Shown: positions 27,804 through 37,343, counted from the first letter of the stretch. The stretch is DNA of 64,000 bases from Chlamydiota bacterium (GCA_012729785.1 JAAYCL010000042.1:1-64000); one strand, 5' to 3'. The notes: a model not told the origin generated them from the sequence alone. Numbers and translations: made by a program.

Positions 27804-30800
27804 ATGCATTTCAAATCCCTCGATCTCTCGGGATTCAAGTCGTTCGCCGACCGGACCCGCATCGAATTCGAGCCAGGGGTCACGGCGATCGTCGGTCCCA
27901 ACGGCTGCGGCAAGAGCAACATCGCTGACGCCATCCGCTGGGTTCTCGGGGAGCAGAACGCGCGTCTCCTCAGGGGCCAGAGGATGGAGGATGTGATCTT
28001 CAACGGCTCCGACCTCCGCAAGCCCCTCGGCCTCGCCGAGGTGTCCCTCACCCTCACCGACGTCGGCGCCGCCCTCTCCGTGGACTACCGCGAGATCACG
28101 GTCACGCGCCGCGCCTTCCGTTCCGGCGAGGGGCAGTACCTGATCAACCGCGCCCCGTGCCGCCTCAAGGACATCGAGGATCTGTTCGCGGGCACCGGCA
28201 TTGGTTTGAGCGCCTACTCCATCATGGAGCAGGGGAAGATGGACATGGTGCTGAGCTCCAAGCCGGAGGACCGGCGCTTCATCTTCGAGGAGGCGGCGGG
28301 GATCACCAAATACAAGGAGAAGAAGCGCGAGGCGCTCCGCAAGCTCGACTCCACGGAGGAGAATCTCGTCCGGTTGAGCGACATCATCAGGGAGGTGCGG
28401 AGGCAGCTCGTCTCCGTGGAGCGCCAGGCCGCGCGGGCCCGGCGGGCGCGGGAGGCGGGGGACCGGCTGAAGGCGATCGACCTGCGCTGCGCGGGGAAGC
28501 GGCTCGCGGATCTCGACGCCGCGATCGAGGCGATCCGGGTCGAACGGGACGCGGCGCGGCGCGACGAGCAGGAGGCGACGAACACGATCGCCGCGCTAGA
28601 GCAGGAGGGGAAGGCGCTGCACGAGCGCTTGCGGGCCATCGACGAGGAGCTCGACTCCGTCCAGGCCCGCCGCGTGGGGGTGAGCGGGAGCATCGAGGGC
28701 GGCAGGACGCGCATCGAGGCGAACGAGCGCCAGATACGGGAGCTGGAGGAGCGCGAGGGCGCCTGCGCCCGGGAGATCGCCGAGCTCGGGGAGGCGCTGT
28801 CGGCGCTCGAGAAAGAGGAGCGGGCGCTCGCCGAGACGCAATCGGCGGCCGAGGCGGAGTGCCGGGCCGCGACCGCGGACCTCGAGGCGGCTGAGAAGGC
28901 GTGCGAGGAGCTCCGCCTGGCGCTGCGCGCGGCCGAGGAGCAAACCCAGCGCCAGCGGGGGGAGCTGATCGAGCTCATCAACCGCGCCTCGCAGAACCGG
29001 AACGAGCTCTCGGGGCTGCGCTACGGCGCGCGTACGGCGGAGCTCAGGGGGGCCCGCCTCGGCGTCGAGGAGGGCGAGCTCGCCGAGAAGGAGGGGCGGG
29101 CGCGCGAGGAGCTGCGGGAGCGGAAGGCGCGCCGGGAGCAGCTCGAGGCGGCGTGCCGCGAGGCGGCGGCCGGGGTGGAACGGGCGGCGAAGGTTGCGGC
29201 GGACGCAGGCGCCGAGGCGGCGCGGGCGCGGGAGGCGATCCGCGCCGTCGACAAGGAGCTCGCCTGCGTTGAGTCGGAGCGCGCGGTTCTGGCGCGCTAC
29301 CGCGCGTCCCGCGAGGGCTACGCGGAAGGCGTGCGGGCCGTCCTGGGAGAGGCGGGGCGTCCGGGGTCCGCCCTGGTGGGCGTCATCGGGGCGGCGGCCG
29401 AGAGGATCAGGGCGCACCCCGGCTGCGAGCGCGCCCTCGAGGCGGCTCTCGGGCACGCGCTCCAGTACCTGTTGACGAGCTCCGTCGCGGACGCCCGCGC
29501 CGCGATCGAATTTCTGGGCGACGTCTCCGACGCGGGGTTTCTCCCCTGCGCCGGCCTCGCGGCGAAGGGCGCCCTCCCTCCCCCGAGCGGCGACGGGATC
29601 GTCGGATGCGCCCGCGACCGGGTCGACTGCGACCCGGAGGCCGCCGCGGCCGCCGATTTCCTGCTCGGCGACACCTGGTTTGTCCGGGATTTCGCCGCCG
29701 CGGCGGCCCTGCTCGGCTCGTGCGCCCCCGGGACGCGCCTCGCCACGCTCTCCGGGGAGCTGTTGGTCGCCGGCGGGCCGATGGAGACGGTGGGACGAGG
29801 GCGCGCCGCGTCGCCGCTCATCACGCGCGATCGCGACCTCGACGCGCTCTCGAAGCGCGCCGAAACGCTCTCCCGGGACCGGGAGGCGCACACGGCCTCG
29901 CGAAACGGGCGGGAGGAGGAGTGCCGCCTGCGCGAGGAGGCGCTTGGGGCGGCGCGCGAGACGCTCCGCCGGGGGGAGATCGAGCTCGCGGAGGCCCGGA
30001 CCGAGGAGGCCCAGTCCGCGGGGGAGCTCGAGCGGCTCGCGGCCGAGCTCGCGGCGGTGCGCCTGGAGGCGGCGGAGCTGGAGGAACAGCGGCGCGAGTC
30101 GGCCTCCCGCGAGGAGCGGATCGGGCGGGAGATCGCCCAGAGCGAGGCGCGGGAGAAGTCGATCCAGGACGACCTGGCCGCCTCGCAGGCGGACACGGAG
30201 GCGGCGGGCCGGGGGCTCGAGGAGCGGCAGGCCGCCGCCGTCGACGTGAAGATGCGGCTCGCGGCGGCGGGGGCGCGGGAACGCGCGCTCCGCGCCGATC
30301 GCGAGCGCGTCGCGCGAGAAATCGCGAAGGGGAGGGAGGCGCTCGCCGCCAGGACCGCCCAGCGCGATCGCGAGGCGTCCCGGCGCCTCGAGCTCGCCGC
30401 GGAGAACGAGGAGCTGCGCCGCTCGATCGACGCCCTCCTCGCCGAGCGGGACACGACCGAGACCGACGCGCGGGAACGGGAGGCGCGCAAATCCTCGCTG
30501 TACGAACGGCAGCGGGAACTGGACGAGCTTCTGCGCGAGAAGGTCGCGGCGATGGGCGCCGTGAAGGACCGGGCCGCGGCGGTCGCGGTGTCCCTCGCCG
30601 AGCGGGGCGCGGAACGCGCCCGTGTCGTCGAGCGCATCCGCGAGCAGTACGGAGACGATCCGGTCCCCGCCGCGGACGACGCCTCCGCCGAGGAGTGGGC
30701 GGCGCTCGAGGCGGAGGGGGCGGAACTCAGGGAGAAGCTCCGCCGCATCGGGCCCGTCAACATGGTGGCGCTCGAGGAGCACGAGGAGCTCGCCGGGCGG

Positions 30801-31463
30801 TTGACGTTTCTCACCACGCAGGAGGCCGATCTCCTCTCCGCCAAGGAGTCTTTGGTGAAGGCGATCGCGAGGATCAACGCCGAGACGACCCGGATGTTCT
30901 CCGAGACGTTCCAGGCGATCAGGGGGAATTTCAAGGGGATCTACCGGGAGCTCTTCGGCGGGGGGGGCGCGGACCTCCTCCTGGAGGAGGGGGTGGATCT
31001 CCTTGAGGCGGGCATCAACGTCGTCGCGCGCCCCCCGGGCAAGAAGCAGCAGCCCATCTCCCTTCTCTCCGGCGGGGAGCGGGCGCTGACGGCGGTGGCG
31101 CTCCTGTTCGCGATCTTCAAGGTGCGGCCGAGCCCGTTCTGCGTCCTCGACGAGATCGACGCCCCGCTCGACGAATCGAACATCAACCGCTTCCTCGGGA
31201 TGCTCGGGCAGTTCCTGGCGCAGACGCAGTTCATCATCGTGACGCACAACAAGCGCACCATCAGCATGGCCGACGTGATGTACGGGATCACGATGGAGGA
31301 GTCCGGGGTCTCGAAGGTCGTCTCCGTCAAGTTCGGGAAGGGGCATCGCCGGGATGCGCGCCCCGCCGCCCCCGGTTCGGCGGCGGCGGAGGCGGAGCCG
31401 GCCCCCGCGGGCGCGGGGACCGGGACCGGCGAGGCGGAGCCGGACGCCGGGGGGACTGCATGA
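27804..31463 (+). CDS. smc: Chromosome segregation protein SMC
   Basis: A 1219-residue ATPase of the condensin complex. The N-terminal head has the P-loop GPNGCGKSN at 31-39. Two long coiled coils flank a hinge at about 520-660 (starting near [17 protein letters not shown]). The C-terminal head has the signature [17 protein letters not shown] and Walker [13 protein letters not shown] short Ala/Pro/Glu-rich tail after about residue 1185 is atypical. Unusually for bacteria it is not beside ftsY; it is preceded by etfA (48 bp away) and followed by the second acyl-carrier cluster. Confidence 0.97.
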   Translation: MHFKSLDLSGFKSFADRTRIEFEPGVTAIVGPNGCGKSNIADAIRWVLGEQNARLLRGQRMEDVIFNGSDLRKPLGLAEVSLTLTDVGAALSVDYREITVTRRAFRSGEGQYLINRAPCRLKDIEDLFAGTGIGLSAYSIMEQGKMDMVLSSKPEDRRFIFEEAAGITKYKEKKREALRKLDSTEENLVRLSDIIREVRRQLVSVERQAARARRAREAGDRLKAIDLRCAGKRLADLDAAIEAIRVERDAARRDEQEATNTIAALEQEGKALHERLRAIDEELDSVQARRVGVSGSIEGGRTRIEANERQIRELEEREGACAREIAELGEALSALEKEERALAETQSAAEAECRAATADLEAAEKACEELRLALRAAEEQTQRQRGELIELINRASQNRNELSGLRYGARTAELRGARLGVEEGELAEKEGRAREELRERKARREQLEAACREAAAGVERAAKVAADAGAEAARAREAIRAVDKELACVESERAVLARYRASREGYAEGVRAVLGEAGRPGSALVGVIGAAAERIRAHPGCERALEAALGHALQYLLTSSVADARAAIEFLGDVSDAGFLPCAGLAAKGALPPPSGDGIVGCARDRVDCDPEAAAAADFLLGDTWFVRDFAAAAALLGSCAPGTRLATLSGELLVAGGPMETVGRGRAASPLITRDRDLDALSKRAETLSRDREAHTASRNGREEECRLREEALGAARETLRRGEIELAEARTEEAQSAGELERLAAELAAVRLEAAELEEQRRESASREERIGREIAQSEAREKSIQDDLAASQADTEAAGRGLEERQAAAVDVKMRLAAAGARERALRADRERVAREIAKGREALAARTAQRDREASRRLELAAENEELRRSIDALLAERDTTETDAREREARKSSLYERQRELDELLREKVAAMGAVKDRAAAVAVSLAERGAERARVVERIREQYGDDPVPAADDASAEEWAALEAEGAELREKLRRIGPVNMVALEEHEELAGRLTFLTTQEADLLSAKESLVKAIARINAETTRMFSETFQAIRGNFKGIYRELFGGGGADLLLEEGVDLLEAGINVVARPPGKKQQPISLLSGGERALTAVALLFAIFKVRPSPFCVLDEIDAPLDESNINRFLGMLGQFLAQTQFIIVTHNKRTISMADVMYGITMEESGVSKVVSVKFGKGHRRDARPAAPGSAAAEAEPAPAGAGTGTGEAEPDAGGTA

Positions 31464-31491
31464 GGCGTTCGTTCCGGAAAGGCGGGGCGGG

Positions 31492-31974
31492 ATGTCGTTG
31501 TCGATGATCGACAGGATCGTCGGGTATGAGAAGGGGAAACGCCTCTCGGCGCTGAAGGTGCTGTCGCGCGGCGAGGAGTACCTCGCCGACCATTTCCCCT
31601 CGTTTCCGATCCTGCCCGGGGTGCTGATGCTCGAGGCGATGGTGCAGGCCGGCGCCTGGCTGATGCGTCTGAGCGAGGGGTTCTCCCCGCCGGTCATCGT
31701 CCTCCGCGAGGCGCGGGCGGTGCGCTACGGGAACGTCGTGAAGCCCGGCGACGAACTCAGGGTCGAGGTGGAGCTCGTGCACGGAGGCGGCGGCGAGGCC
31801 TCCTTCAAGGGGAGCGGGAGGACGGGGGACAAAAACGCCGTCCTCGGGCGGTTCGTCCTCAGGCGGGTGCCCCTCGCCCGACTCGGCCCCGGACTGGCTC
31901 AGACGGACGAGACGATCGCGCGGCTTCTGGAGGAGCGGCTCCCCTCGCTCATGGAGTGCGACAGGGGATTGTGA
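31492..31974 (+). CDS. FabZ-like 3-hydroxyacyl-ACP dehydratase
   Basis: A 160-residue hotdog-fold protein. The active site block DHFPSFPILPGVLMLEAMVQ has the catalytic His34 and Glu48 of FabZ/FabA. ATG 31492 is favoured because it starts just before SMIDRIVGYEKGKRL, as in FabZ. It opens a five-gene set (FabZ-like, FabG-like, ACP, AcpS, hotdog) that is separate from the main fab operon, so it may serve a dedicated acyl chain. It could also be the cell's housekeeping FabZ, since none occurs in the main cluster. Confidence 0.85.
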   Translation: MSLSMIDRIVGYEKGKRLSALKVLSRGEEYLADHFPSFPILPGVLMLEAMVQAGAWLMRLSEGFSPPVIVLREARAVRYGNVVKPGDELRVEVELVHGGGGEASFKGSGRTGDKNAVLGRFVLRRVPLARLGPGLAQTDETIARLLEERLPSLMECDRGL

Positions 31975-31996
31975 CGGAGTCGAGGCGGGAGGGCTG

Positions 31997-32755
31997 ATGG
32001 AGGCCGTATTCACGGGCGCGTCGGTGCTGGTCACCGGGGGCGCGCGGGGCATCGGGAGGGCGATCGCGCTCGCGTTCGCCCGGCGCGGCGCCTCCGTCGC
32101 CGTCATCCACGCCAGGAACCGTGCGGCCGCGGAGCGCACAGTCGCCGAGATGCGGAGGCACGGCGCGGCGGCGATGGCGATCTGCTGCGACGTGGGCGAC
32201 CCGGAGGCGGTCGCGGCCGCGGCGGCGGCGGCCGAGGCGGCGCACGGACCGATCGAGATCCTCGTCAACTGCGCCGGGGTCGTGCGGGACGCCCTGCTCG
32301 CCTCGATGGAGACGGAGGCGTGGCGGGAGGTGATCGACACGAACCTGAGCGGCGCCTTCTACTGCATGCGCGCGGTCGTCCCGGGGATGGTGCTCCGGAG
32401 GTCCGGGAGGATCATCAACGTCTCGTCGCTCGCCGGGGAGCGCGGCGGGCGGGGCCAGGCGAACTACGCCGCGTCGAAGGGGGGGCTGAACGCCTTGACC
32501 CGGGCGGCAGCGCTCGAACTGGCGCCGCGCGGGATCACCGTGAACGCGGTGGCCCCGGGGATGGTGGTGACGGAGATGACGGAGACGGTGCGCGGGCTCG
32601 CCGGCGACAGGCTCAAAAAACGGATCCCCGCACGGCGTTTCGCGGAGCCCGAAGACATCGTCGGGACGGTCCTGTTCCTTGCCTCCGCCGCGGCCTCGTA
32701 CCTGACCGGGCAGGTGATTGCTGTGGACGGCGGCCTCGGCGCTGCGATAGAATAA
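31997..32755 (+). CDS. FabG-like 3-oxoacyl-ACP reductase (second copy)
   Basis: A 252-residue short-chain dehydrogenase with TGGARGIG, NCAGVV, NVSSLAG, YAASKGG and the C-terminal TGQVIAVDGG. It is clearly FabG-like, but the Asn-Asn-Ala-Gly of classic members is Asn-Cys-Ala-Gly. It lies 22 bp after the FabZ-like gene and 101 bp before the long ACP, so its substrate is probably carried on that ACP. Confidence 0.9.
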   Translation: MEAVFTGASVLVTGGARGIGRAIALAFARRGASVAVIHARNRAAAERTVAEMRRHGAAAMAICCDVGDPEAVAAAAAAAEAAHGPIEILVNCAGVVRDALLASMETEAWREVIDTNLSGAFYCMRAVVPGMVLRRSGRIINVSSLAGERGGRGQANYAASKGGLNALTRAAALELAPRGITVNAVAPGMVVTEMTETVRGLAGDRLKKRIPARRFAEPEDIVGTVLFLASAAASYLTGQVIAVDGGLGAAIE

Positions 32756-32856
32756 TTCTCTATTCGCGTCTCACGTCGCGGAGGCAGCGGACAACGAACG
32801 CGTGAGCACTGCGCCGCCGTCGGGCGCGGCGTCCGGAATACGAGCAGGAGGGGGAG

Positions 32857-33240
32857 ATGGTGGACAAGAGCCAAGTCTACGGGAAGATCAAGGAGTGTCT
32901 GGTGGAGGCGCTCGGCGTCGAGGAGGCCGAGATCGTTCCCGGCGCCCGCATCATGGACGATCTCGGGGCCGAGTCGATCGATTTCCTCGACATCGTCTTC
33001 AGGCTCGAGAAGGCGTTCGGCATCAAGATCCCCCGCGGCGGCCTCTTCCCCGAAAACATCCTCTCCAACGACCAGTTCGTCAAGGACGGGAAGGTGACCG
33101 CGCGGGGCATCGAGGAACTCAGGAAGCGGATGCCGTGCGCGAACCTCGCCTCGTTCGAGAAGGACCCCCGCGTGAGCAACTTCTCGAACCTCTTTACCGT
33201 CGAGATGATCAACCGCTATGTCGAGAGCATGCTCGGCTGA
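32857..33240 (+). CDS. Acyl carrier protein with C-terminal extension
   Basis: A 127-residue ACP, ATG 32857 after GGAGGGGG. The attachment motif is GAESIDFLDIVFRLEKAF (Ser40). An insertion of about 45 residues (roughly 60-110, PRGGLFPENIL...SNFSNL) interrupts helix III before the final LFTVEMINRYVESML, making it about 45 residues longer than the main ACP. Long ACPs of this build occur in specialised lipid or polyene pathways. It ends near the acpS start. Confidence 0.85.
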   Translation: MVDKSQVYGKIKECLVEALGVEEAEIVPGARIMDDLGAESIDFLDIVFRLEKAFGIKIPRGGLFPENILSNDQFVKDGKVTARGIEELRKRMPCANLASFEKDPRVSNFSNLFTVEMINRYVESMLG

Positions 33241-33277
33241 GCGGGGAGGGACGCCCGGACGCCCGGTTCCCCTCTCC

Positions 33278-33646
33278 GTGGGCGCGGACATCGTCGAGAT
33301 CGGCTCCATGGCCCGTCTCCTCCGCCACGGGACGCCGCGCCTCCGCAGGGTCTTCACCCCCGCCGAGTTATCCGCGCGCGGCGGCCCGGCATCCGTGCGG
33401 CGGGACCTCCGCCTCGCCTGCGCCTTCGCCGGCAAGGAGGCGGTCTTCAAGGCGCTGGGGCGCGGGTGGGGGCAGGGGCCGCGGTGGCGCGAGGTCTCCG
33501 TGGTCAGGACGCCGGGAGGCCGCTGGGAGGTCCGGCTCTCGGGGGGGGCGGAGAGGAGGAGACGGGAGATGGGCGCGTCGTCGATCGAGCTCTCCGTCGC
33601 GAAGACGCGCGGGCACGCGGTGGCGTGCGCAATCCTGTACGGGTGA
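33278..33646 (+). CDS. acpS: Holo-ACP synthase
   Basis: About 122 residues. AcpS transfers phosphopantetheine from CoA to ACP. Motifs are VGADIVEI (Mg2+ Asp) near the start and FAGKEAVFKALG (Glu and Lys of the active site). GTG 33278 is chosen because it begins right at the conserved VGADIVEI. An ATG at 33218 inside the ACP gene, giving 20 extra residues, is an alternative; neither has a well-placed ribosome site. It lies between two acyl-chain genes and may activate the long ACP as well as the main one. Confidence 0.88.
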   Translation: MGADIVEIGSMARLLRHGTPRLRRVFTPAELSARGGPASVRRDLRLACAFAGKEAVFKALGRGWGQGPRWREVSVVRTPGGRWEVRLSGGAERRRREMGASSIELSVAKTRGHAVACAILYG

Positions 33647-33650
33647 TTCG

Positions 33651-34106
33651 ATGCGCTGGATTCACATCGAGGAGTGGCGCGAGACCGCGGCGGGGGAGTC
33701 CGCCGAGGCGGTCCGCACGGTCCCGTCCGACCTCGACTTCATGCACGACCAGTATCCGTCGTTCCCCCTGATGCCCCACAGCCTCCTCATCGAGTCGATG
33801 GCGCAGACCGGGGGCATCCTGGTCGGCAAGCTCCACGGCTTCCGGCGCGATGTCATCCTCGCCAAGATCGACCGGGCCGTATTCACGGCGCTCACCCGCC
33901 CCGGCGACCGCCTCCAGGTGACCGCCAGAATCGAGGAGCGGCGGGAGGAGGGGGCGCGGGTCGCCTGCCGCATCACCCGCCAGGGTGAGGAGGTCGCGCA
34001 GGCGACGCTCTTCTTCGCGCTCCTCGGCGCCGAGGACGCCGGGAAGCTCGGTGCGCGCGGGTTCGTCTTCGAGGCGGGGACGTTCTCCCAATTCATCGGG
34101 GGCTGA
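33651..34106 (+). CDS. FabZ/FabA-like hotdog protein with altered active site
   Basis: A 151-residue hotdog protein, ATG 33651. Alignment by eye to the FabZ-like protein encoded at 31492 is gap-free over HDQYPSFPLMPHSLLIESMAQ. Glu48 is kept, but catalytic His34 is replaced by Gln34, and the conserved Gly43 by His. A classical dehydratase is therefore unlikely. It could be a non-catalytic partner, a thioesterase-like protein or an enzyme with another chemistry. The 3' end overlaps the converging exonuclease gene by 14 bp. Confidence 0.8.
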   Translation: MRWIHIEEWRETAAGESAEAVRTVPSDLDFMHDQYPSFPLMPHSLLIESMAQTGGILVGKLHGFRRDVILAKIDRAVFTALTRPGDRLQVTARIEERREEGARVACRITRQGEEVAQATLFFALLGAEDAGKLGARGFVFEAGTFSQFIGG

Positions 34107-35325
34107 CCGCGGGGGCGAGCAGGTGGAGCGCGGCGCGCTGCTTCACCCGGTCGTCGAGGGAGAGGAGCATCTCCGCCACCGCGCGCGGGGGTGGCGGCGG
34201 GTCCAGCCGCTCGGCGCGCGCGCAGCCCCGGAGCCCGAAGGCGCGCGTTGCCATCCTGATCCCGTGCGTCACCAGCAGGCCGTTCGCCCCCTCCAGCGGA
34301 AGCCCCGACGCGAGCGTCCCCAGCGCGGCGAGCTCGAGCTGTTCCCGCACCCTGAGCTCGGGGATCGCCCCCGCCCCCTCCCTCAGGAGCGCGAGGTAGA
34401 GCAGCGCGGCCGCCCGCGCGTCGTTCACCGCCCGGTGCCACCCCTCGAAGGCGATGCCCATCAGGCGCGCCATATCCCCGAGACGGTGGCCGGGCGCGTC
34501 CGGGTGGAGCCACCGGGAGAGGGCGAGCGTGTCCTCGGCGCGCCCCCCCGCCTCGCGGCCGAGGCCGAGCAGCGTCTGCTGCCGGAGGAAGGCGAGGTCG
34601 AAGGGGGCGTTGTGGGCGACCAGGATGCGCCCCCCGCAGAAGCCGAGGAGTCCCCGCAGCGCGTCCGGGGCCGCGGGCGCGTCCCGCACCATCTCCTCCG
34701 TGATCCCCGTGATCCCGCTGATCTCCTCGGGGATGGGGCCGCCGGGTTTCACGAAGGTCGAGTAGGCCTCGACCTCGGCGCCGTCGGCGAACCTGACGGC
34801 GCCGATCTCGATGATCTCGTCCGCCCACGGGTCCCTGCCGGTGGTCTCGAAATCGAATGCGACGAAGTCGGACGGATAGTCCAAGGCGCCGCGGCGCGCC
34901 GCGGCGTCCACCAAGGCGAGCGCCGCTCCGGAAAGCGAGCATCCCGGGGGGGGACAAATCGAAACGCCCGCCCCGCCCTCGAGGATTCCGAGTCGTGTGC
35001 CCTGAACCGTCACCCGGAGGCTCGGCCGCGCGGGAACGGCGTCGAACAGATCGCCCTGCAGGCGGGGCGCGGGGATGTCGAGGCGGGCCGCGAGGGCCAG
35101 GACGATCGCCGCCGCAGCGACGGCATCCCCGGAATCCTCGACCGAGATCTCAACGGGGCGTTGCGCGGCGGCGGCGTCCAGGAGCGCCTCGACGGCGCCC
35201 TCGACGCCCGAAGGAGGGGGGGAAGGGAGGAGGGGGAAGCGCAGCGGCGAGGAGACCGCATACGGAGGTCGCAGTCGGTCCCTGAGGTATCCGTCGATGC
35301 ACGCGGGAACCTTGAAAGGCTTCAC
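34093..35325 (-). CDS. DEDDh 3'-5' exonuclease (DnaQ/epsilon type) with unfamiliar N-terminal domain
   Basis: About 410 residues. The exonuclease core runs from about 153 to 320. Exo I is FVAFDFETTG (Asp158, Glu160), Exo II is VAHNAPFDLAFL (Asp243) and Exo III is WHRAVNDARAA (His297, Asp302), the DEDDh set of DnaQ proofreading enzymes. Residues 1-150 (PFKVPACIDGYLRDRLRPPY...) are not recognised; a helical tail of about 90 residues follows the core. GTG 35325 is chosen because a rho-independent terminator (35351-35391) sits upstream of it. An ATG at 35400 would start before that hairpin. Confidence 0.85.
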   Translation of the reverse strand: MKPFKVPACIDGYLRDRLRPPYAVSSPLRFPLLPSPPPSGVEGAVEALLDAAAAQRPVEISVEDSGDAVAAAAIVLALAARLDIPAPRLQGDLFDAVPARPSLRVTVQGTRLGILEGGAGVSICPPPGCSLSGAALALVDAAARRGALDYPSDFVAFDFETTGRDPWADEIIEIGAVRFADGAEVEAYSTFVKPGGPIPEEISGITGITEEMVRDAPAAPDALRGLLGFCGGRILVAHNAPFDLAFLRQQTLLGLGREAGGRAEDTLALSRWLHPDAPGHRLGDMARLMGIAFEGWHRAVNDARAAALLYLALLREGAGAIPELRVREQLELAALGTLASGLPLEGANGLLVTHGIRMATRAFGLRGCARAERLDPPPPPRAVAEMLLSLDDRVKQRAALHLLAPAVSPR

Positions 35326-35350
35326 ATCCCCGCCGCCTTTGTCTGCGCCG

Positions 35351-35391
35351 AAAAAACGGCGGAGGGAGACCCGTTCGGGGTCCCCCTCCGC
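35351..35391 (-). terminator. Rho-independent terminator after the ComEA-like gene
   Basis: On the minus strand a 14-bp stem with one mismatch (GCGGAGGGGGACCC pairing GGGTCTCCCTCCGC, loop CGAAC) is followed by CG and six Ts. It starts 18 bases after the stop of the ComEA-like gene. Confidence 0.85.
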
Positions 35392-35408
35392 GCGCCCCAT
35401 GCGACTCG

Positions 35409-35756
35409 CTATTCGATCTCCGCGGGCTTGGCTTCCTCCTCCTGCGGCTCCTCAACCGCTGCGGGAACCGAGGCCTTGGCGGCCTTCTTCTTGCCCACGC
35501 ACAGATGCTCGCGCCACTTCTCGAGGGTCTTCGCGCCCACGCCCTTGACCCTGTCCAGGTCGTCGACGCTGCTGTACGGGCGCCCCTCGATGATGGCCTC
35601 GGCCTTCTTCTCGCCGATGCCCTTGACCGTTCTCAACTGGGCCGCTGTCGCCGTGTTGATGTCCACCTGTCCCTCTTTGCACTGCGCCTGAAGGGGCGAG
35701 ACGCACAGCAACGAGGCGACCACCGCCAGAAGCACCACTGCTGCCAGGCACCTCAT
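35409..35756 (-). CDS. Exported helix-hairpin-helix protein (ComEA-like)
   Basis: A 115-residue protein with signal peptide (RCLAAVVLLAVVASLLCV...) and one HhH DNA-binding domain: VDINTATAAQLRTVKGIGEKKA and VDDLDRVKGVGAKTLEKW. ComEA-type proteins bind incoming DNA in the periplasm during natural transformation. The C-terminal 25 residues are acidic and Ala/Pro-rich. ATG 35756 has a strong AAAGGAGGTG ribosome site. Own promoter at 35785-35813 and own terminator, so it is a single-gene unit. Confidence 0.9.
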   Translation of the reverse strand: MRCLAAVVLLAVVASLLCVSPLQAQCKEGQVDINTATAAQLRTVKGIGEKKAEAIIEGRPYSSVDDLDRVKGVGAKTLEKWREHLCVGKKKAAKASVPAAVEEPQEEEAKPAEIE

Positions 35757-35784
35757 GGATACACCTCCTTTCCCTGATCCGAAA

Positions 35785-35813
35785 AGCATAGCATGCCCCC
35801 CTGTGGGCGGCAA
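35785..35813 (-). promoter_or_regulatory. Promoter of the ComEA-like gene
   Basis: On the minus strand TTGCCG (35808-35813), 17 bp, then TATGCT (35785-35790), preceded by TGC (extended -10). It lies 28 bp before the ATG. Confidence 0.55.
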
Positions 35814-35818
35814 GTCCC

Positions 35819-35858
35819 AAAAAGCCGCCGAGCCCGCCGGACCGGCTGGCTCGACGGC
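35819..35858 (-). terminator. Rho-independent terminator of the nucleoside phosphorylase gene
   Basis: On the minus strand a stem of about 17 bp with two mismatches (around GAGCCAGCCGG and CCGGCGGGCTC) runs directly into TTTTT (35819-35823). It lies 27 bp after the phosphorylase stop. Confidence 0.75.
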
Positions 35859-35885
35859 CCCCGGCGCACCGGCCGTCCCCGCCGT

Positions 35886-37193
35886 TTACGGCGTGACGGT
35901 CTCGTAGATCATCGGCGGCTTTTTCGCGGGCGAGCCCTGGATGCGGAACGCCCTCTGGAGACGCCCGCGGACGGCGTCGGCCTTCTTCTGGTCGTTGTAG
36001 TGGACGGTCAGGAGACTCTCGCCCTTTTTCACCGCATCGCCGATCTTCTTGTTGACGGTAAAGCCCACCGCCATGTCGATCTTCGCATCCACGCTGTCGC
36101 GCCCGGCCCCGAGCGCCACGCCGCAGAGACCGACCTCGAGGGTGTCCACGGACCCGATCCATCCGTCCTGCGCCGCGACGATCTCCCCCCGGTGCGCGGC
36201 GGTGGGGAGCATATCCGGGTTGTCCACGACCGACGGGTCGCCGCCCTGCCGGGCGACCATCTGCCTGAACTTCTCGAGGCCCTTGCCTCCCGACAGGTTC
36301 TCCTCGGCGATGCGGCGCCCCTCATCGACGTTCCCGGCGACGCCGCCGAAGACCATCATCCACTGGGCGAGCCCGAGCACGAGCTCCTTCAGATCCTCCG
36401 GACAATCGCCCCTGAGCGCCCGGATCGTCTCGCGTATCTCGAGGGCGTTGCCGATCTCGCGGCCCATCGGCTGGTTCATGTCGGTGATGAGGGTCACGAC
36501 ATCCTTTCCGGCGTTCTTCGCCACGGCGGTCATCGTGCGGGCGAGCTCCTCGGCGAGCGGCATCGTGCTCATGAAGGCGCCGTTGCCGGTTTTGATGTCG
36601 AAGACGAAGGCGTCGGGTCCCGCGGCGAGCTTCTTGCTCATGATGCTGCCGCAGATGAGCGGGATGCTGTCCACCGTGGCGGTCACGTCCCTGAGCATGT
36701 AGATCTTCTTGTCGGCCGGGGCGAGCGAGCGGGTCTGCCCGATGATGGCGAGCCCGGTGGCCTTGATCGCCTCGACGAACTCCGCCTCCGTGAGGTCGGT
36801 GCGGAATCCGGGGATCGACTCGAGCTTGTCGAGCGTTCCGCCGCTGTGACCGAGGCCGCGGCCGCTCATCATCGGGATCGGGATGCCGCTCGCCGCGACG
36901 ATCGGGGCCAGAACCAGGCTCGTCTTGTCGCCGACCCCGCCGGTGGAGTGCTTGTCCACGGTCTTCCTGCCGATCGCGCCCAGGTCGATCGTGTCCCCCG
37001 AGCGGAGCATCGCCATCGTGAGCGCCGTGGTCTCCTCCGGCGCCATCCCGCGGATGAAGACCGCCATCAGAAACGCCGCCATCTGGTAGTCGGGGATGGC
37101 GTCCTTCGTGTACCCCTCGATCATGAACTCGATCTCGCGGTCCTCCAGGCGTTTCCCGTCCCGCTTCTTGAGGATGATCTCGTACGCGCGCAT
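35886..37193 (-). CDS. Pyrimidine-nucleoside / thymidine phosphorylase
   Basis: A 435-residue nucleoside phosphorylase that splits pyrimidine nucleosides with phosphate in salvage. ATG 37193 begins RAYEIILKKRDGKRL. The family motif KHSTGGVGDKTSLVLAP, SGRGLGHSGGTLDKLE and FDIKTGNGAFM (phosphate and base sites) are present. Length is normal (430-440). Whether it prefers thymidine or acts on all pyrimidines cannot be told by eye, so no symbol is given. Confidence 0.95.
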   Translation of the reverse strand: MRAYEIILKKRDGKRLEDREIEFMIEGYTKDAIPDYQMAAFLMAVFIRGMAPEETTALTMAMLRSGDTIDLGAIGRKTVDKHSTGGVGDKTSLVLAPIVAASGIPIPMMSGRGLGHSGGTLDKLESIPGFRTDLTEAEFVEAIKATGLAIIGQTRSLAPADKKIYMLRDVTATVDSIPLICGSIMSKKLAAGPDAFVFDIKTGNGAFMSTMPLAEELARTMTAVAKNAGKDVVTLITDMNQPMGREIGNALEIRETIRALRGDCPEDLKELVLGLAQWMMVFGGVAGNVDEGRRIAEENLSGGKGLEKFRQMVARQGGDPSVVDNPDMLPTAAHRGEIVAAQDGWIGSVDTLEVGLCGVALGAGRDSVDAKIDMAVGFTVNKKIGDAVKKGESLLTVHYNDQKKADAVRGRLQRAFRIQGSPAKKPPMIYETVTP

Positions 37194-37241
37194 CGTCGGC
37201 GCCCTCCCGTGGATGGTGGTGCGTGCAGCGTGCAGGGTGCC

Positions 37242-37271
37242 ATGGTAGACGATCGCGCGCGGCGGAGTCAA
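37242..37271 (-). promoter_or_regulatory. Promoter of the nucleoside phosphorylase gene
   Basis: On the minus strand TTGACT (37266-37271), 18 bp, then TACCAT (37242-37247). TACCATGG-Y-GCC recurs at the divergent promoter on the other side of the spacer, perhaps marking shared control. Confidence 0.45.
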
Positions 37272-37314
37272 CGCCGAAGATCGACGAAGATCGACCGGGG
37301 GCCCCGTTGCAGGA

Positions 37315-37343
37315 TTGAAGCCCCTCCCCGGCGATGGTACCAT
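37315..37343 (+). promoter_or_regulatory. Promoter of the glcD-like gene
   Basis: TTGAAG (37315-37320), 17 bp, TACCAT (37338-37343), with TGG before the -10. It lies 39 bp before the glcD-like ATG. Confidence 0.5.

Noticed and set aside
27804-31463. smc as part of a bacterial defence (Wadjet/SMC-like) system
   Set aside because: Length, hinge, both ATPase halves and the signature motif are those of housekeeping SMC, and no JetA/B/D-like genes are nearby.
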